Part shown: piece after piece, positions 1-6,024 of the stretch
How positions within the stretch are numbered: position 1 is the stretch's first letter
Layout of the letters: the number at the start of each line of letters is the position of its first letter
From: Oscillospiraceae bacterium UBA1230
Lineage (GTDB): Bacteria > Bacillota > Clostridia > Oscillospirales > Oscillospiraceae
Assembly: GCA_002309395.1 (NCBI GenBank)
Contig: DBWU01000003.1
Span: forward strand, 3,146-20,432
DNA length: 17,287 nt
Reading direction: 5' to 3'
Program-made: the position numbers and the translations under genes
The notes under the pieces: model-generated
What the model saw: only the letters and a program-made list of their open reading frames with translations
Told to the model about the DNA's origin: nothing
Database searches by the model: none

Positions 1-43
1 GGCGTGTACGTGGCAAATGACACCACACAGACTACGAAGTGTG

Positions 44-72
44 CGCATGGTGCGCCATGGGCGCACCATGCG
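44..72. repeat. Perfect 13-bp inverted repeat near window edge
   Basis: CGCATGGTGCGCC at 44-56 is followed by a 3-base loop (ATG, 57-59) and its exact reverse complement at 60-72. In RNA the stem could extend by G-U pairs to about 41-75. There is no T-run on either side, so it does not look like a simple intrinsic terminator. No coding region that I can support overlaps it; bases 1-102 hold nothing else I recognise. It could be an intergenic repeat or the end of a transcript from a gene left of the window. Confidence 0.6.
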
Positions 73-102
73 TGCGCGCAGTAGGCTGTAACCCCTTTGT
101 CA

Positions 103-129
103 AAAATCTCCGGCTCAGCCGGAGATTTT
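103..129 (-). terminator. Terminator hairpin of the GntR-family gene, with the stop codon in the loop
   Basis: Bases 103-114 and 118-129 are a perfect 12-bp inverted repeat (AAAATCTCCGGC and its complement) around a three-base loop at 115-117. On the minus strand the loop reads TGA, which is the stop codon of the regulator gene, so the last codons (Lys-Ile-Ser-Gly) form the left arm. The minus-strand transcript then ends in a short U run (UUUUU, complement of 102-106), which fits Rho-independent termination. Read on the plus strand the right arm ends in TTTTGGTTT, so a weak bidirectional role is possible. Confidence 0.75.
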
Positions 130-822
130 GGTTTCGATCTGTTTTTCATTGCAGTGCCCGACCGGCAGATTACAGCGAACCATCTGATCGTAGGCGGCGA
201 CGACCTGGTTGCTGAGCTTTTGGTGGGCGCGCATCACCGCTCCCAGCTTGCCGTCCCGGATCCCCTGCACCATGCGGTTTTGCATGGAGAGCGTTTTCAG
301 CCGTTTGACGCTGTAAAAATTATCGTACAGGCAGATGTAAACGTTGATCCGGTTAATGACCATGGCGGCGCTCTCCGTCAAGTACGGGTTGTCCGCCTTT
401 TCGATTATGGCGCTGTAAAAACCCGTCACCGCCCGGATATAATCGTCGAAAGCGCGGAACTGGAAGGCGCGCTCCATATCGGAAAGGAAGGCGGTGAGCA
501 TGGCGATATCTTCCTTCTCATACAGGTGGATCGTCTGGCGCAGAGCATATTCCAAAAACACCTCGCGCAGGGAATAGAGCTGCTGGAGCTGCTTTTGGGT
601 AAAGCAGGTCACGATGGTACTGCGGTTGGCGCGCAGCTCCACAAAACCGTCCTTCGCCAACTGCTGCAAGGCGAGCCGAACGGGACTGCGCCCCACGTTC
701 ATACAGGCGCACAGATAACTCTCCGTCAACAACTGCCCCGGGCAAAGCCGCCGATGGGTGATCTCTCCGTAGACGTATTCATATACCGCCGCGGCGGCGG
801 TTTTTTCCCGTAAATTTACCAA
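115..822 (-). CDS. GntR family transcriptional regulator, FCD-type effector domain
   Basis: This encodes a 235-residue DNA-binding regulator. Residues about 8-75 form a GntR winged helix: PGQLLTE is followed by the recognition-helix motif GRSPVRLAL (44-52), then a wing around VELRANRST. Residues about 80-225 are an all-helical FCD-like effector domain, and total length is normal for the family. I chose a TTG start at 822 because AAAGAAGG lies 7 bases upstream; the open frame runs further to an ATG at 960, but that stretch would cover the gene's own promoter. The usual FCD metal-binding residues look degraded: the expected D-x-x-F-H reads VTGFY (132-136), the expected E-H reads QN (181-182), and only His200 remains. 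It is divergent from the opine dehydrogenase-like gene. It is the obvious candidate to bind the ATTGTNNNACAAT operators at both plus-strand promoters. Family assignment is firm; the effector is unknown. Confidence 0.92.
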   Translation of the reverse strand: MVNLREKTAAAAVYEYVYGEITHRRLCPGQLLTESYLCACMNVGRSPVRLALQQLAKDGFVELRANRSTIVTCFTQKQLQQLYSLREVFLEYALRQTIHLYEKEDIAMLTAFLSDMERAFQFRAFDDYIRAVTGFYSAIIEKADNPYLTESAAMVINRINVYICLYDNFYSVKRLKTLSMQNRMVQGIRDGKLGAVMRAHQKLSNQVVAAYDQMVRCNLPVGHCNEKQIETKISG

Positions 823-864
823 TCCGATGCCTTCTTTCCATGCTGTTGCTACATATTCCAGTAT

Positions 865-892
865 ATTATAGCACAAAAAATGAATTGTGCAA
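865..892 (-). promoter_or_regulatory. Predicted sigma-A promoter of the GntR-family gene
   Basis: On the minus strand TTGCAC (complement of 887-892) and a perfect TATAAT (complement of 865-870) are separated by 16 bases. The expected transcript start is near 858, giving a leader of about 35 bases before the TTG codon at 822. An imperfect operator-like sequence, ATTGTGCAAGATT at 884-896, overlaps the -35 box and matches 8 of the 10 fixed positions of the palindromes seen at the other two promoters, which hints at weak self-regulation. Confidence 0.6.
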
Positions 893-953
893 GATTTAAC
901 AGAGAATAAAGTTGAATTTTTGACAAAGATTTCGAAAACCACCGAGGAAGCAC

Positions 954-982
954 TTGACAAGCAGGCGGAGTAATACTATACT
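954..982 (+). promoter_or_regulatory. Sigma-A promoter of the opine dehydrogenase-like gene
   Basis: A consensus TTGACA at 954-959 is separated by exactly 17 bases from TATACT at 977-982. The start of transcription should fall near 989, inside the first operator palindrome. An almost identical promoter lies at 3958-3986. The intergenic space 823-1044 thus holds two divergent promoters, with the operators on the right side only. Confidence 0.85.
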
Positions 983-984
983 CA

Positions 985-1018
985 ATTGTCGGACAATATC
1001 ATCAAATTGTCAAACAAT
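985..1018. promoter_or_regulatory. Paired operator (two ATTGTNNNACAAT palindromes), copy A
   Basis: ATTGTCGGACAAT lies at 985-997 and ATTGTCAAACAAT at 1006-1018; their starts are 21 bases apart, about two helical turns, so two dimers would sit on the same face of the DNA. The first palindrome is perfect over 6+6 bases. FCD-type GntR regulators such as FadR typically bind short palindromes with a 3-base centre, of the form TNGTNNNACNA, and both sites match that form. Their position over and just after the expected transcript start suggests repression. The likely binder is the adjacent divergent GntR-family protein. Confidence 0.8.
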
Positions 1019-1044
1019 ACAAGTGAGTGTAGGAGGACTTTGTT

Positions 1045-2157
1045 ATGGCAACGGGTGTAAAGAAAATTACGATTTTGGGCGGCGGCAACGGCGGCTTCGC
1101 GGCGGCGGCCGATCTGGTTTTGCGCGGCTTTGACGTCACGTTATACGAGGATCCCAAGTTTGCCTCCAGCATTGCCGGCATTAAGGATACGGGTATCATC
1201 AACCTGGAGGGCGTGGGCCCCGTAGGCGCGGCGAAGCTGCGGAAGGTTACCACCGATCTGGCGGAGGCGTTGGAAGACGCCGATCTGATCATGCCGATCT
1301 CTCCTGCGTTTGCCCAGGAGACTGTGGCGAAGAGCCTGGTGCCCCACGTGCGCGAGGGTATGATCATTTTCCTGGTCCCCGGCAGCTGCGGCGGCGGTCT
1401 GGTATACGGCAAGGTGTTCCACGAGGCCGGCGTATTCCAGAAGGTCAAGATCTGCGAGGTGAACACGCTGCCTTATGCGGCCCGCAAGGTCAACGAGAAC
1501 ACCGTTAAGATCCTGATGCGCGACCCGGTCATCTGGTTCTCCGCGTTCCCTGCCAAGTACAATCAGGAGCTGTATGAGCTGGTAAAGCCTCTGTTTGACT
1601 CCATCACCATGATGAAGGACGTTCTGGAGACCGCGCTGAATAACGGCAATATCGACAGTCACCCCGCCCCGGTGGTGCTCAACGCCGGCAAGATCGAGTA
1701 TTATCACAAACATTTCCACTACAAAGAGGGCATCACCCCGTCCGTTGCGCGGGTGGTATGGAAGGTCAACGAAGAGCGTCTGGCGCTGTGCGAGGCGCTG
1801 GGGTATGAGAAGATCAACATTCTCGACCGTTTGTATATCACCGGCTACTGCCCCAAGTCCGACGACCTCTATTCCGCCTATCAGGGCAGTATCGGCATCT
1901 TTATGGATATCGAGGGTCCCAACGATCTGAGCGGCCGCTATCTTACCGAGGACGCGCCCTGCTCTCTGGTGTTCTGCGCCAATCTGGGCCGCGCGCTGGG
2001 CGTCAAGACCCCCATTATGGACTCCATCGCCAATCTGGCGTCGGCGCTCCGTAACGAGGATTACTGGGTCACCGGCCGCACGCTGGACAAGCTGGGCCTG
2101 GACGGCATGACGGGCGAGCAGATGAAGCGGTTCGTCATGGAAGGCTATCAGGACTGA
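1045..2157 (+). CDS. Opine dehydrogenase-family NAD(P)-dependent enzyme
   Basis: This encodes a 370-residue protein of the octopine/nopaline dehydrogenase family. Such enzymes interconvert an opine (an N-carboxyalkyl amino acid) and an amino acid plus a 2-oxo acid, using NAD(P)H, in the cytoplasm. The N-terminal Rossmann domain has ITILGGGNGGFAAAADL (8-24) as its dinucleotide loop, and the region near SPAFAQETVAKSLVPHV resembles family members. The C-terminal domain keeps the features expected for catalysis: DSHPAPVVLNAG with His206, and GRYLTEDAPCSLV with Arg298 and Asp303, spaced as in characterised opine dehydrogenases. The start is supported by AGGAGG 8 bases before the ATG. It is first after a promoter with paired operators and is followed by an amino acid permease, which suits release or formation of an amino acid. 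Direction of the reaction and the actual substrate are not visible in the sequence. Confidence 0.87.
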   Translation: MATGVKKITILGGGNGGFAAAADLVLRGFDVTLYEDPKFASSIAGIKDTGIINLEGVGPVGAAKLRKVTTDLAEALEDADLIMPISPAFAQETVAKSLVPHVREGMIIFLVPGSCGGGLVYGKVFHEAGVFQKVKICEVNTLPYAARKVNENTVKILMRDPVIWFSAFPAKYNQELYELVKPLFDSITMMKDVLETALNNGNIDSHPAPVVLNAGKIEYYHKHFHYKEGITPSVARVVWKVNEERLALCEALGYEKINILDRLYITGYCPKSDDLYSAYQGSIGIFMDIEGPNDLSGRYLTEDAPCSLVFCANLGRALGVKTPIMDSIANLASALRNEDYWVTGRTLDKLGLDGMTGEQMKRFVMEGYQD

Positions 2158-2194
2158 TCGCGGAGCCGTTTTAATTCGGAAACACATTTTCGCG

Positions 2195-2272
2195 CTGCGG
2201 AGCGGAGTGCGCTTCGTCCGCAGGGCGGCGAGAGCAACAGAGCAGACCGGTTCGCTGTCTGCTCTGCTTGCT
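2195..2272 (+). other. Two hairpins between the opine dehydrogenase-like gene and the permease gene
   Basis: The gap 2158-2354 contains two inverted repeats. CTGCGGA at 2195-2201 pairs with 2217-2223. A longer stem pairs CAGAGCAGAC at 2238-2247 with 2257-2266 over a 9-base loop, and can extend with AGCAA (2233-2237) against TTGCT (2268-2272) past one bulged base, giving 15 pairs. No T-run follows (ATTGTAGG), so I read it as an mRNA processing or stability structure, or a partial attenuator, rather than a full terminator. No promoter is evident before the permease gene, so the two genes are probably cotranscribed. Confidence 0.5.
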
Positions 2273-2354
2273 ATTGTAGGAAAAGGCGGCGATTTCGCCC
2301 GACCGTCCCTGCCGGGGCGGCGTACGGAGTCGACCCGGAGGAGGAAAGAGCAGT

Positions 2355-3830
2355 ATGCGTAGTGCAAAGAAAAAAGGCGTCAGCGCCGTTGACTTTTTCT
2401 GCATCGGCTTCGGCGCCATCGTGGGCGTTGGCTGGGCGGTGTCCATCAACGGCTGGATGACCAACTGCGGCGGTCCTGTCCCTGCCGCGCTGGGGTATCT
2501 CATCATCATGGTGATGATGGTCCCCATCGGATTGTGCTACGCCGAGCTGGTCCCCATGATGCCGGTGGCCGGCGGCGGTATGGCGTTTGCCTATAAAGCG
2601 TTTAACGGCAAGGTCTCCGCCATTTCCGGCTGGGCGTCGCTGGGCGGCATGATCGCGATCATCCCGTGGGAGGCGATCCAGATCACGGACGTGCTGGGCT
2701 ACCTGATCCCCGGTATCAAATCCGGACCCGTCCTTTATACGGTCATGGGGTACGACGTGCACCTTGTCACCGTGATCATCGGCACGGTCTGCTCGCTGCT
2801 GCTGTTCGCCTTGAATATGCGCGGTCTGGCGGCGGCGGCGCTGGTGCAGAAGATTTTGTGCTTCATTCTGATAGGCGCCGCCCTCATCGGCGCCGTCGCC
2901 GCGCTGATCGGCGGCAGGATCGAAAATCTCCAGCCGATCTACGACGTGAGCAATCCCGGCGTTTACGGCGCAGGCGAAGGACTCAAACAGGTCTCCCACT
3001 ATACGCTGCTGGGCGGCTGTTTTGCCGGTATTGTGCAGGCGTGCTACTTTTTGGCAGGCTTTGAAACCATCCCCCAGGGGGTGGAAGAGGCAGGCGGCAA
3101 CGTGAAGTCCGTGGGCAAGACCGTGGTGCTTTCCGTGGCGCTGGCGTGTTTATTCTATGCGTTTTTGCTGTTCGCCTTCGGCTACGCCTGGCCCTGGCAG
3201 GAATTCTCCGGCATGGCGCGCCCTGCCGCAGCCACCATGTTCAAGAGCCTCTATTCCGGCGCGACCGGTCAGATCCTCTACTGGGCGCTGACCATCGGCG
3301 CGCTGGCAGGCCTTTTCACCACGTGGAACGGCTTTTTCACCGCCTCCGCCAACCTGCTCATGAGCATGGGGCGCGGCCGGCTGATCCCTGCCGTTTTCGC
3401 CCGGCAGAACCGGCGCGGCGTGGCGGTGAACGGTCAGGCGGTGTGCCTGATCCTATCTCTGATCGGGCCGCTGCTGGGCGCGAATATGATCGATAATATC
3501 ACCTGCTTCTCGGCGCTGGCGTTTTTGATCTCCTGGGCGGTCACCTGCTGGTCGCTGGTGCGCCTGCGCAGTAAGTATCCCTTGATGGAGCGCCCCTATA
3601 AGATCCCCGGCGGAAAGGCGACCGGCCTGTTCGCCGCGATCCTTACCACCGCCGTGCTGATCCTCTCGCTGATCCCTGCCACACCGTTCTATTCGGGTGC
3701 GATGTCCACCTGGATGCTGGCCGGCTGGATGGCGATCGGCGCCGCGCTGTATCTTGCCTCCTGCGGCCAGCGAAAAGGTCTGTCCGCATCGGAGCTGGAG
3801 CAGGGCGTATTCGGCACCGGGAGACGCTGA
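2355..3830 (+). CDS. APC-family amino acid permease
   Basis: This encodes a 491-residue membrane protein with about twelve hydrophobic segments, normal for the amino acid-polyamine-organocation superfamily. The first helix contains CIGFGAIVGVGW (16-27), the broken glycine-rich segment that binds the substrate's carboxyl and amino groups. The helix-6 signature YFLAGFETIPQGVEEA (231-246) is also present, including the Phe-Glu pair and the Glu-Glu before the loop. The start is supported by GGAGGAGG 10 bases upstream. It lies downstream of the opine dehydrogenase-like gene with a 197-base gap, so it may move the amino acid, or the intact conjugate, used or released by that enzyme. Whether it works as an importer or an exchanger cannot be told. 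The permease has no visible damage. Confidence 0.92.
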   Translation: MRSAKKKGVSAVDFFCIGFGAIVGVGWAVSINGWMTNCGGPVPAALGYLIIMVMMVPIGLCYAELVPMMPVAGGGMAFAYKAFNGKVSAISGWASLGGMIAIIPWEAIQITDVLGYLIPGIKSGPVLYTVMGYDVHLVTVIIGTVCSLLLFALNMRGLAAAALVQKILCFILIGAALIGAVAALIGGRIENLQPIYDVSNPGVYGAGEGLKQVSHYTLLGGCFAGIVQACYFLAGFETIPQGVEEAGGNVKSVGKTVVLSVALACLFYAFLLFAFGYAWPWQEFSGMARPAAATMFKSLYSGATGQILYWALTIGALAGLFTTWNGFFTASANLLMSMGRGRLIPAVFARQNRRGVAVNGQAVCLILSLIGPLLGANMIDNITCFSALAFLISWAVTCWSLVRLRSKYPLMERPYKIPGGKATGLFAAILTTAVLILSLIPATPFYSGAMSTWMLAGWMAIGAALYLASCGQRKGLSASELEQGVFGTGRR

Positions 3831-3846
3831 TCCGCCTGTTTGGCGC

Positions 3847-3900
3847 AGAACGGATACGCCTGGCGGAGGGGCGGCGCTCTCATTTCTCCGTTTTCGTTTA
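3847..3900 (+). terminator. Possible weak terminator after the permease gene
   Basis: AACGGA at 3849-3854 can pair with TCCGTT at 3887-3892, with a nested CGCC/GGCG pair (3857-3860 with 3873-3876), and TTTTCGTTT runs to 3899. An alternative stem is CGGAG at 3864-3868 with CTCCG at 3886-3890. The stems are short and the loops large, so this is only a candidate end for the opine dehydrogenase-permease transcript. Confidence 0.3.
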
Positions 3901-3957
3901 ACTGCCCAATAGCATTTGTCGTCTTACACAAACTTTGACAAAACGAAGGGTTAATAC

Positions 3958-3986
3958 TTGACAAGCGGATAGAGAGCTACTATACT
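3958..3986 (+). promoter_or_regulatory. Sigma-A promoter of the binding-protein/GLUG/ABC operon
   Basis: TTGACA at 3958-3963, a 17-base spacer, and TATACT at 3981-3986 repeat the geometry of the promoter at 954-982. The flanks match too: ACTTGACAAGC precedes and CTATACT lies at the same distance. Transcription should start near 3993, within the first operator. This is the only strong promoter I see ahead of the genes from 4243 to 17105. Confidence 0.85.
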
Positions 3987-3989
3987 AAA

Positions 3990-4023
3990 ATTGTCGTACA
4001 ATATCAGAAGATTGTCAAACAAT
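3990..4023. promoter_or_regulatory. Paired operator (two ATTGTNNNACAAT palindromes), copy B
   Basis: ATTGTCGTACAAT lies at 3990-4002 and ATTGTCAAACAAT at 4011-4023. The second palindrome is identical to the second one of copy A (1006-1018), the first differs from its counterpart at a single central base, and the 21-base phasing is the same. The match in sequence, spacing and position relative to the promoter is strong evidence that one regulator controls both transcription units. The GntR/FCD protein encoded at 115-822 is the likely binder. Confidence 0.82.
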
Positions 4024-4121
4024 ATACAAGCGCAAAAACGGCTTGTATACTATTAAAACGGACGGGTCGGCAATCGCACAAAAGCGTACGCTTTTGTCAT
4101 GTTTTGCTTCACAAAACATGA
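4023..4121 (+). other. Three successive inverted repeats in the 5' leader of the binding-protein operon
   Basis: TATACAAG (4023-4030) pairs with CTTGTATA (4042-4049) over an 11-base loop. A perfect 20-base palindrome spans 4078-4097 (half ACAAAAGCGT). TCATGTTTTG (4097-4106) pairs with CAAAACATGA (4112-4121) over a 5-base loop. The second and third share CAAAA/TTTTG blocks, so alternative pairings between them are possible (for example 4079-4083 with 4102-4106). All lie in the expected transcript, before the coding start. They may tune leader stability or be part of a dispersed intergenic repeat; I do not recognise a named riboswitch. Confidence 0.55.
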
Positions 4122-4242
4122 GGGGTGGATTCAGCGGGTAACGAGCCGAATGATCCGGCGCTCCGGCGCGTCGCGGCGTTATCAATCAAGCGGGAAAAGT
4201 TGCTTGTTGATATAAAAAGAAAGGGGAAGGTGTTTCTACGAG

Positions 4243-5841
4243 ATGAAAAAGTATATTTCTTTAGTTTTGGCGCTTGTCATGGCACTCGGCATTCTTGCCG
4301 GATGCGGAGCGAAGGACGTGGAGGAATTGCCGGGCGAAACGGTCACCATCACCGTTGGAATCCCGCAGAATTCAAACGTAGTGGATTATTACGAGAACGC
4401 GTTTACGAAATATCTGGAAGAACAGGCGAACGTTAAGCTGGAGTTCATGCTGTTTTCCAACGCCAGATCGGAGTATCTGCAGCAGTTGGCGCTCATGTGC
4501 AGTGCGAATGAAAAGCTGCCGGACGTGATCCTTGGCTTTGAGTTCGACCAGTACATCATGAACCAGTACGGCGAGGACGGCTACTTCATCGACCTGACGG
4601 ATTATATCGAAGCGTATGCCCCCAACTACAAAGCGCAGTTGGAGAATCTGGACGCCGATATCAAAGAGTACGTGGTGGATAAGAGCAAGCATCTGGATAC
4701 CGGCGCTTACTACGGTATGCCCCGCGTTCTGTGCGAAGCGTTCGACGATCTGCAGAGCGTTGCCTACATCAACAAGAGCTGGCTCAACAAGCTGGGACTG
4801 CAGGTGCCCACCACCGTGGATGAGCTTAAGACGGTGCTGACCGCGTTTATGACCCAGGATCCCAACGACAACGGCGAGGCGGACGAGATCCCGATGCTGG
4901 GCAGCGAGGGCGTGATCAATTATCTGTTGAACGCCTTCGTGCGTTACGAACAGCTCACCTTTAACGTGACGGACGGAAAAGTGTGGGATCCCGTCAAGAC
5001 CGACGAGTTCAGACAGGGCGTGATCTTCGCCAACGAGCTGGTGAAGTCGGGCGGTTACAGCAAGCTCAGCTTCTCCATCAACTCCACCTCGGAGTATAAG
5101 AACCTGATCAGCCCGGTGGGCGCCTCCTCCAAGGTGGGTATCTTCACAGGTAACCACGTGGTCATGACCAATCCGGCGACCGACGCGAAGAAAGAATTTA
5201 CCGCGCTTCCGGCGCTGGGTGACGCCACCGGTAAAGGCGGCTACACGATCGTGAACGATCCCAGCATCGCGTGGACGGCCTGCATCACCAAGGACTGCAA
5301 GTATCCGGCGGCCGCCATGAAGCTGATCGACACCTTCTACATGGATGAGACGATCTCCCGTCAGCGCTTCGGCGAGAAGGACGTGGACTGGACGTATAAA
5401 GAGGGCAAGAACGCCTGCGGAACGGATTCCTACGTGAACATCGTCAACGGCGAGGCGTTCTTCAGCGGCAACTCCACCTGGTGCCGGAATATGTGCGGCA
5501 TCATGACCCAGTGGAACTATCTGGACGTTCCCGAAGCGGCGGTCACCAGTAACGCCGTGGAGAGCCAGCGTCTGGTAGCGGAACAGTGGCAGTTGGTACA
5601 AGCGGGCAAGAAGCCCGAAGAGCGGGCGACGCGGCTTGTCTATACGCCGGATGAATACGCCATCCGCGAAATGAAATCCGGCAACATCTCCAGTTACATC
5701 AGCGAGCAGGTCATCCTGTTCGTCTCCGGCGAGAAGGATCCCAAGGACGACGCGGCGTGGAATGAATTTCTGACGACGCTGGACGGTCAGGGCCGCAGCG
5801 AACTGATGGAGATCTGCCAGCAGGCATACGACAGAAAGTAA
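4243..5841 (+). CDS. ABC transporter solute-binding lipoprotein (LipO/YtcQ-like)
   Basis: This encodes a 532-residue extracellular binding protein for an ABC importer. It begins with a lipoprotein signal peptide: basic MKKY, a hydrophobic run, and the lipobox LAGC with the modified cysteine at position 21. The mature part follows the pattern of large family 1 sugar-binding proteins: a first strand VTITVGIPQNS, the segment LPDVILGFEFDQYI, and the Asp-rich DPNDNGEADEIP (206-217), a calcium-site-like loop common in this subgroup. It pairs with two LplB/LplC-type permeases encoded at 14145 and 15101, which in this family often serve complex or uronic sugars. Unusually, about 8.3 kb holding an MBL-fold gene and a giant GLUG gene separates it from them. 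It is the first gene after the operator-controlled promoter. The ligand is unknown. Confidence 0.92.
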   Translation: MKKYISLVLALVMALGILAGCGAKDVEELPGETVTITVGIPQNSNVVDYYENAFTKYLEEQANVKLEFMLFSNARSEYLQQLALMCSANEKLPDVILGFEFDQYIMNQYGEDGYFIDLTDYIEAYAPNYKAQLENLDADIKEYVVDKSKHLDTGAYYGMPRVLCEAFDDLQSVAYINKSWLNKLGLQVPTTVDELKTVLTAFMTQDPNDNGEADEIPMLGSEGVINYLLNAFVRYEQLTFNVTDGKVWDPVKTDEFRQGVIFANELVKSGGYSKLSFSINSTSEYKNLISPVGASSKVGIFTGNHVVMTNPATDAKKEFTALPALGDATGKGGYTIVNDPSIAWTACITKDCKYPAAAMKLIDTFYMDETISRQRFGEKDVDWTYKEGKNACGTDSYVNIVNGEAFFSGNSTWCRNMCGIMTQWNYLDVPEAAVTSNAVESQRLVAEQWQLVQAGKKPEERATRLVYTPDEYAIREMKSGNISSYISEQVILFVSGEKDPKDDAAWNEFLTTLDGQGRSELMEICQQAYDRK

Positions 5842-5884
5842 GGACGAGACAAGAGATCTCTGGCGACGAGACGCAATTACGGGA

Positions 5885-5985
5885 TAGACGACGCGGCGCA
5901 AACCGCCCTGCCCGACGGCGGGAGACGGTTTACCACAGGCGTAGTCACGCCTCCCCCTGGCGTGACTACGCCGCCCCGTCGTCTA
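5885..5985 (+). repeat. Branched inverted-repeat element between the binding-protein and MBL genes
   Basis: Three nested pairings fill most of this gap. An outer arm at 5885-5898 (TAGACGACGCGGCG) pairs with 5972-5985 at 13 of 14 positions. Inside it AAACCG (5900-5905) pairs with CGGTTT (5926-5931). A perfect 14-bp stem, GGCGTAGTCACGCC at 5938-5951, pairs with 5959-5972 over a 7-base pyrimidine loop. The outer and second inner arm meet at base 5972. Together they would fold as a three-way junction in RNA or a cruciform in DNA. No T-run follows, so it is not a standard terminator. It could protect the 3' end of the binding-protein message or be a small mobile repeat. Confidence 0.65.
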
Positions 5986-6024
5986 AAGCCGGATTCCAGC
6001 TAAAAGAACGTGCGAGGTATCGAT

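Larger units (their letters stand above)
3831..4242 (+). promoter_or_regulatory. 412-base intergenic regulatory region upstream of the binding-protein operon
   Basis: In order it holds a possible weak terminator for the permease transcript (3847-3900), a consensus promoter (3958-3986), two operator palindromes (3990-4023), and a transcribed leader of about 250 bases with three inverted repeats (4023-4121). From 4122 to 4210 the sequence is GC-rich and I see no signal or convincing gene. The ribosome site AAGGGGAAGG ends 12 bases before the ATG at 4243. Confidence 0.75.

Noticed and set aside
1..84. Tail of a coding gene entering from the left (27 open codons in frame 1, ending TAG at 82-84)
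   Set aside because: The frame runs through the 13-bp inverted repeat and gives a compositionally odd peptide with no recognisable ending; too short to support.
97..813. Plus-strand open frame across the regulator gene (238 codons)
   Set aside because: It lies opposite the clear GntR/FCD gene, starts inside that gene's terminator hairpin and has no recognisable domain.
1141..2367. Long open frame on the minus strand opposite the opine dehydrogenase-like gene (408 codons)
   Set aside because: It is a shadow caused by GC-rich codon structure: the plus-strand frame has recognised catalytic residues and a strong ribosome site, while the minus frame has low-complexity, family-less protein and no start signal.
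1045..3830. Opine-type metallophore (staphylopine-like) biosynthesis locus
   Set aside because: An opine dehydrogenase-family gene is present, but no nicotianamine synthase-like or amino acid racemase gene accompanies it, and the nearby importer is of the sugar/LplB type rather than a nickel/peptide type.
4125..4436. Open frame of 103 codons at the start of the binding-protein gene
   Set aside because: It overlaps the lipoprotein signal peptide gene in another frame, has no ribosome site and no familiar sequence pattern.
5842..6024. Intrinsic terminator splitting the operon after the binding-protein gene
   Set aside because: The inverted repeats are strong but no T-run follows either inner stem or the outer arm, and I see no new promoter before the MBL gene.
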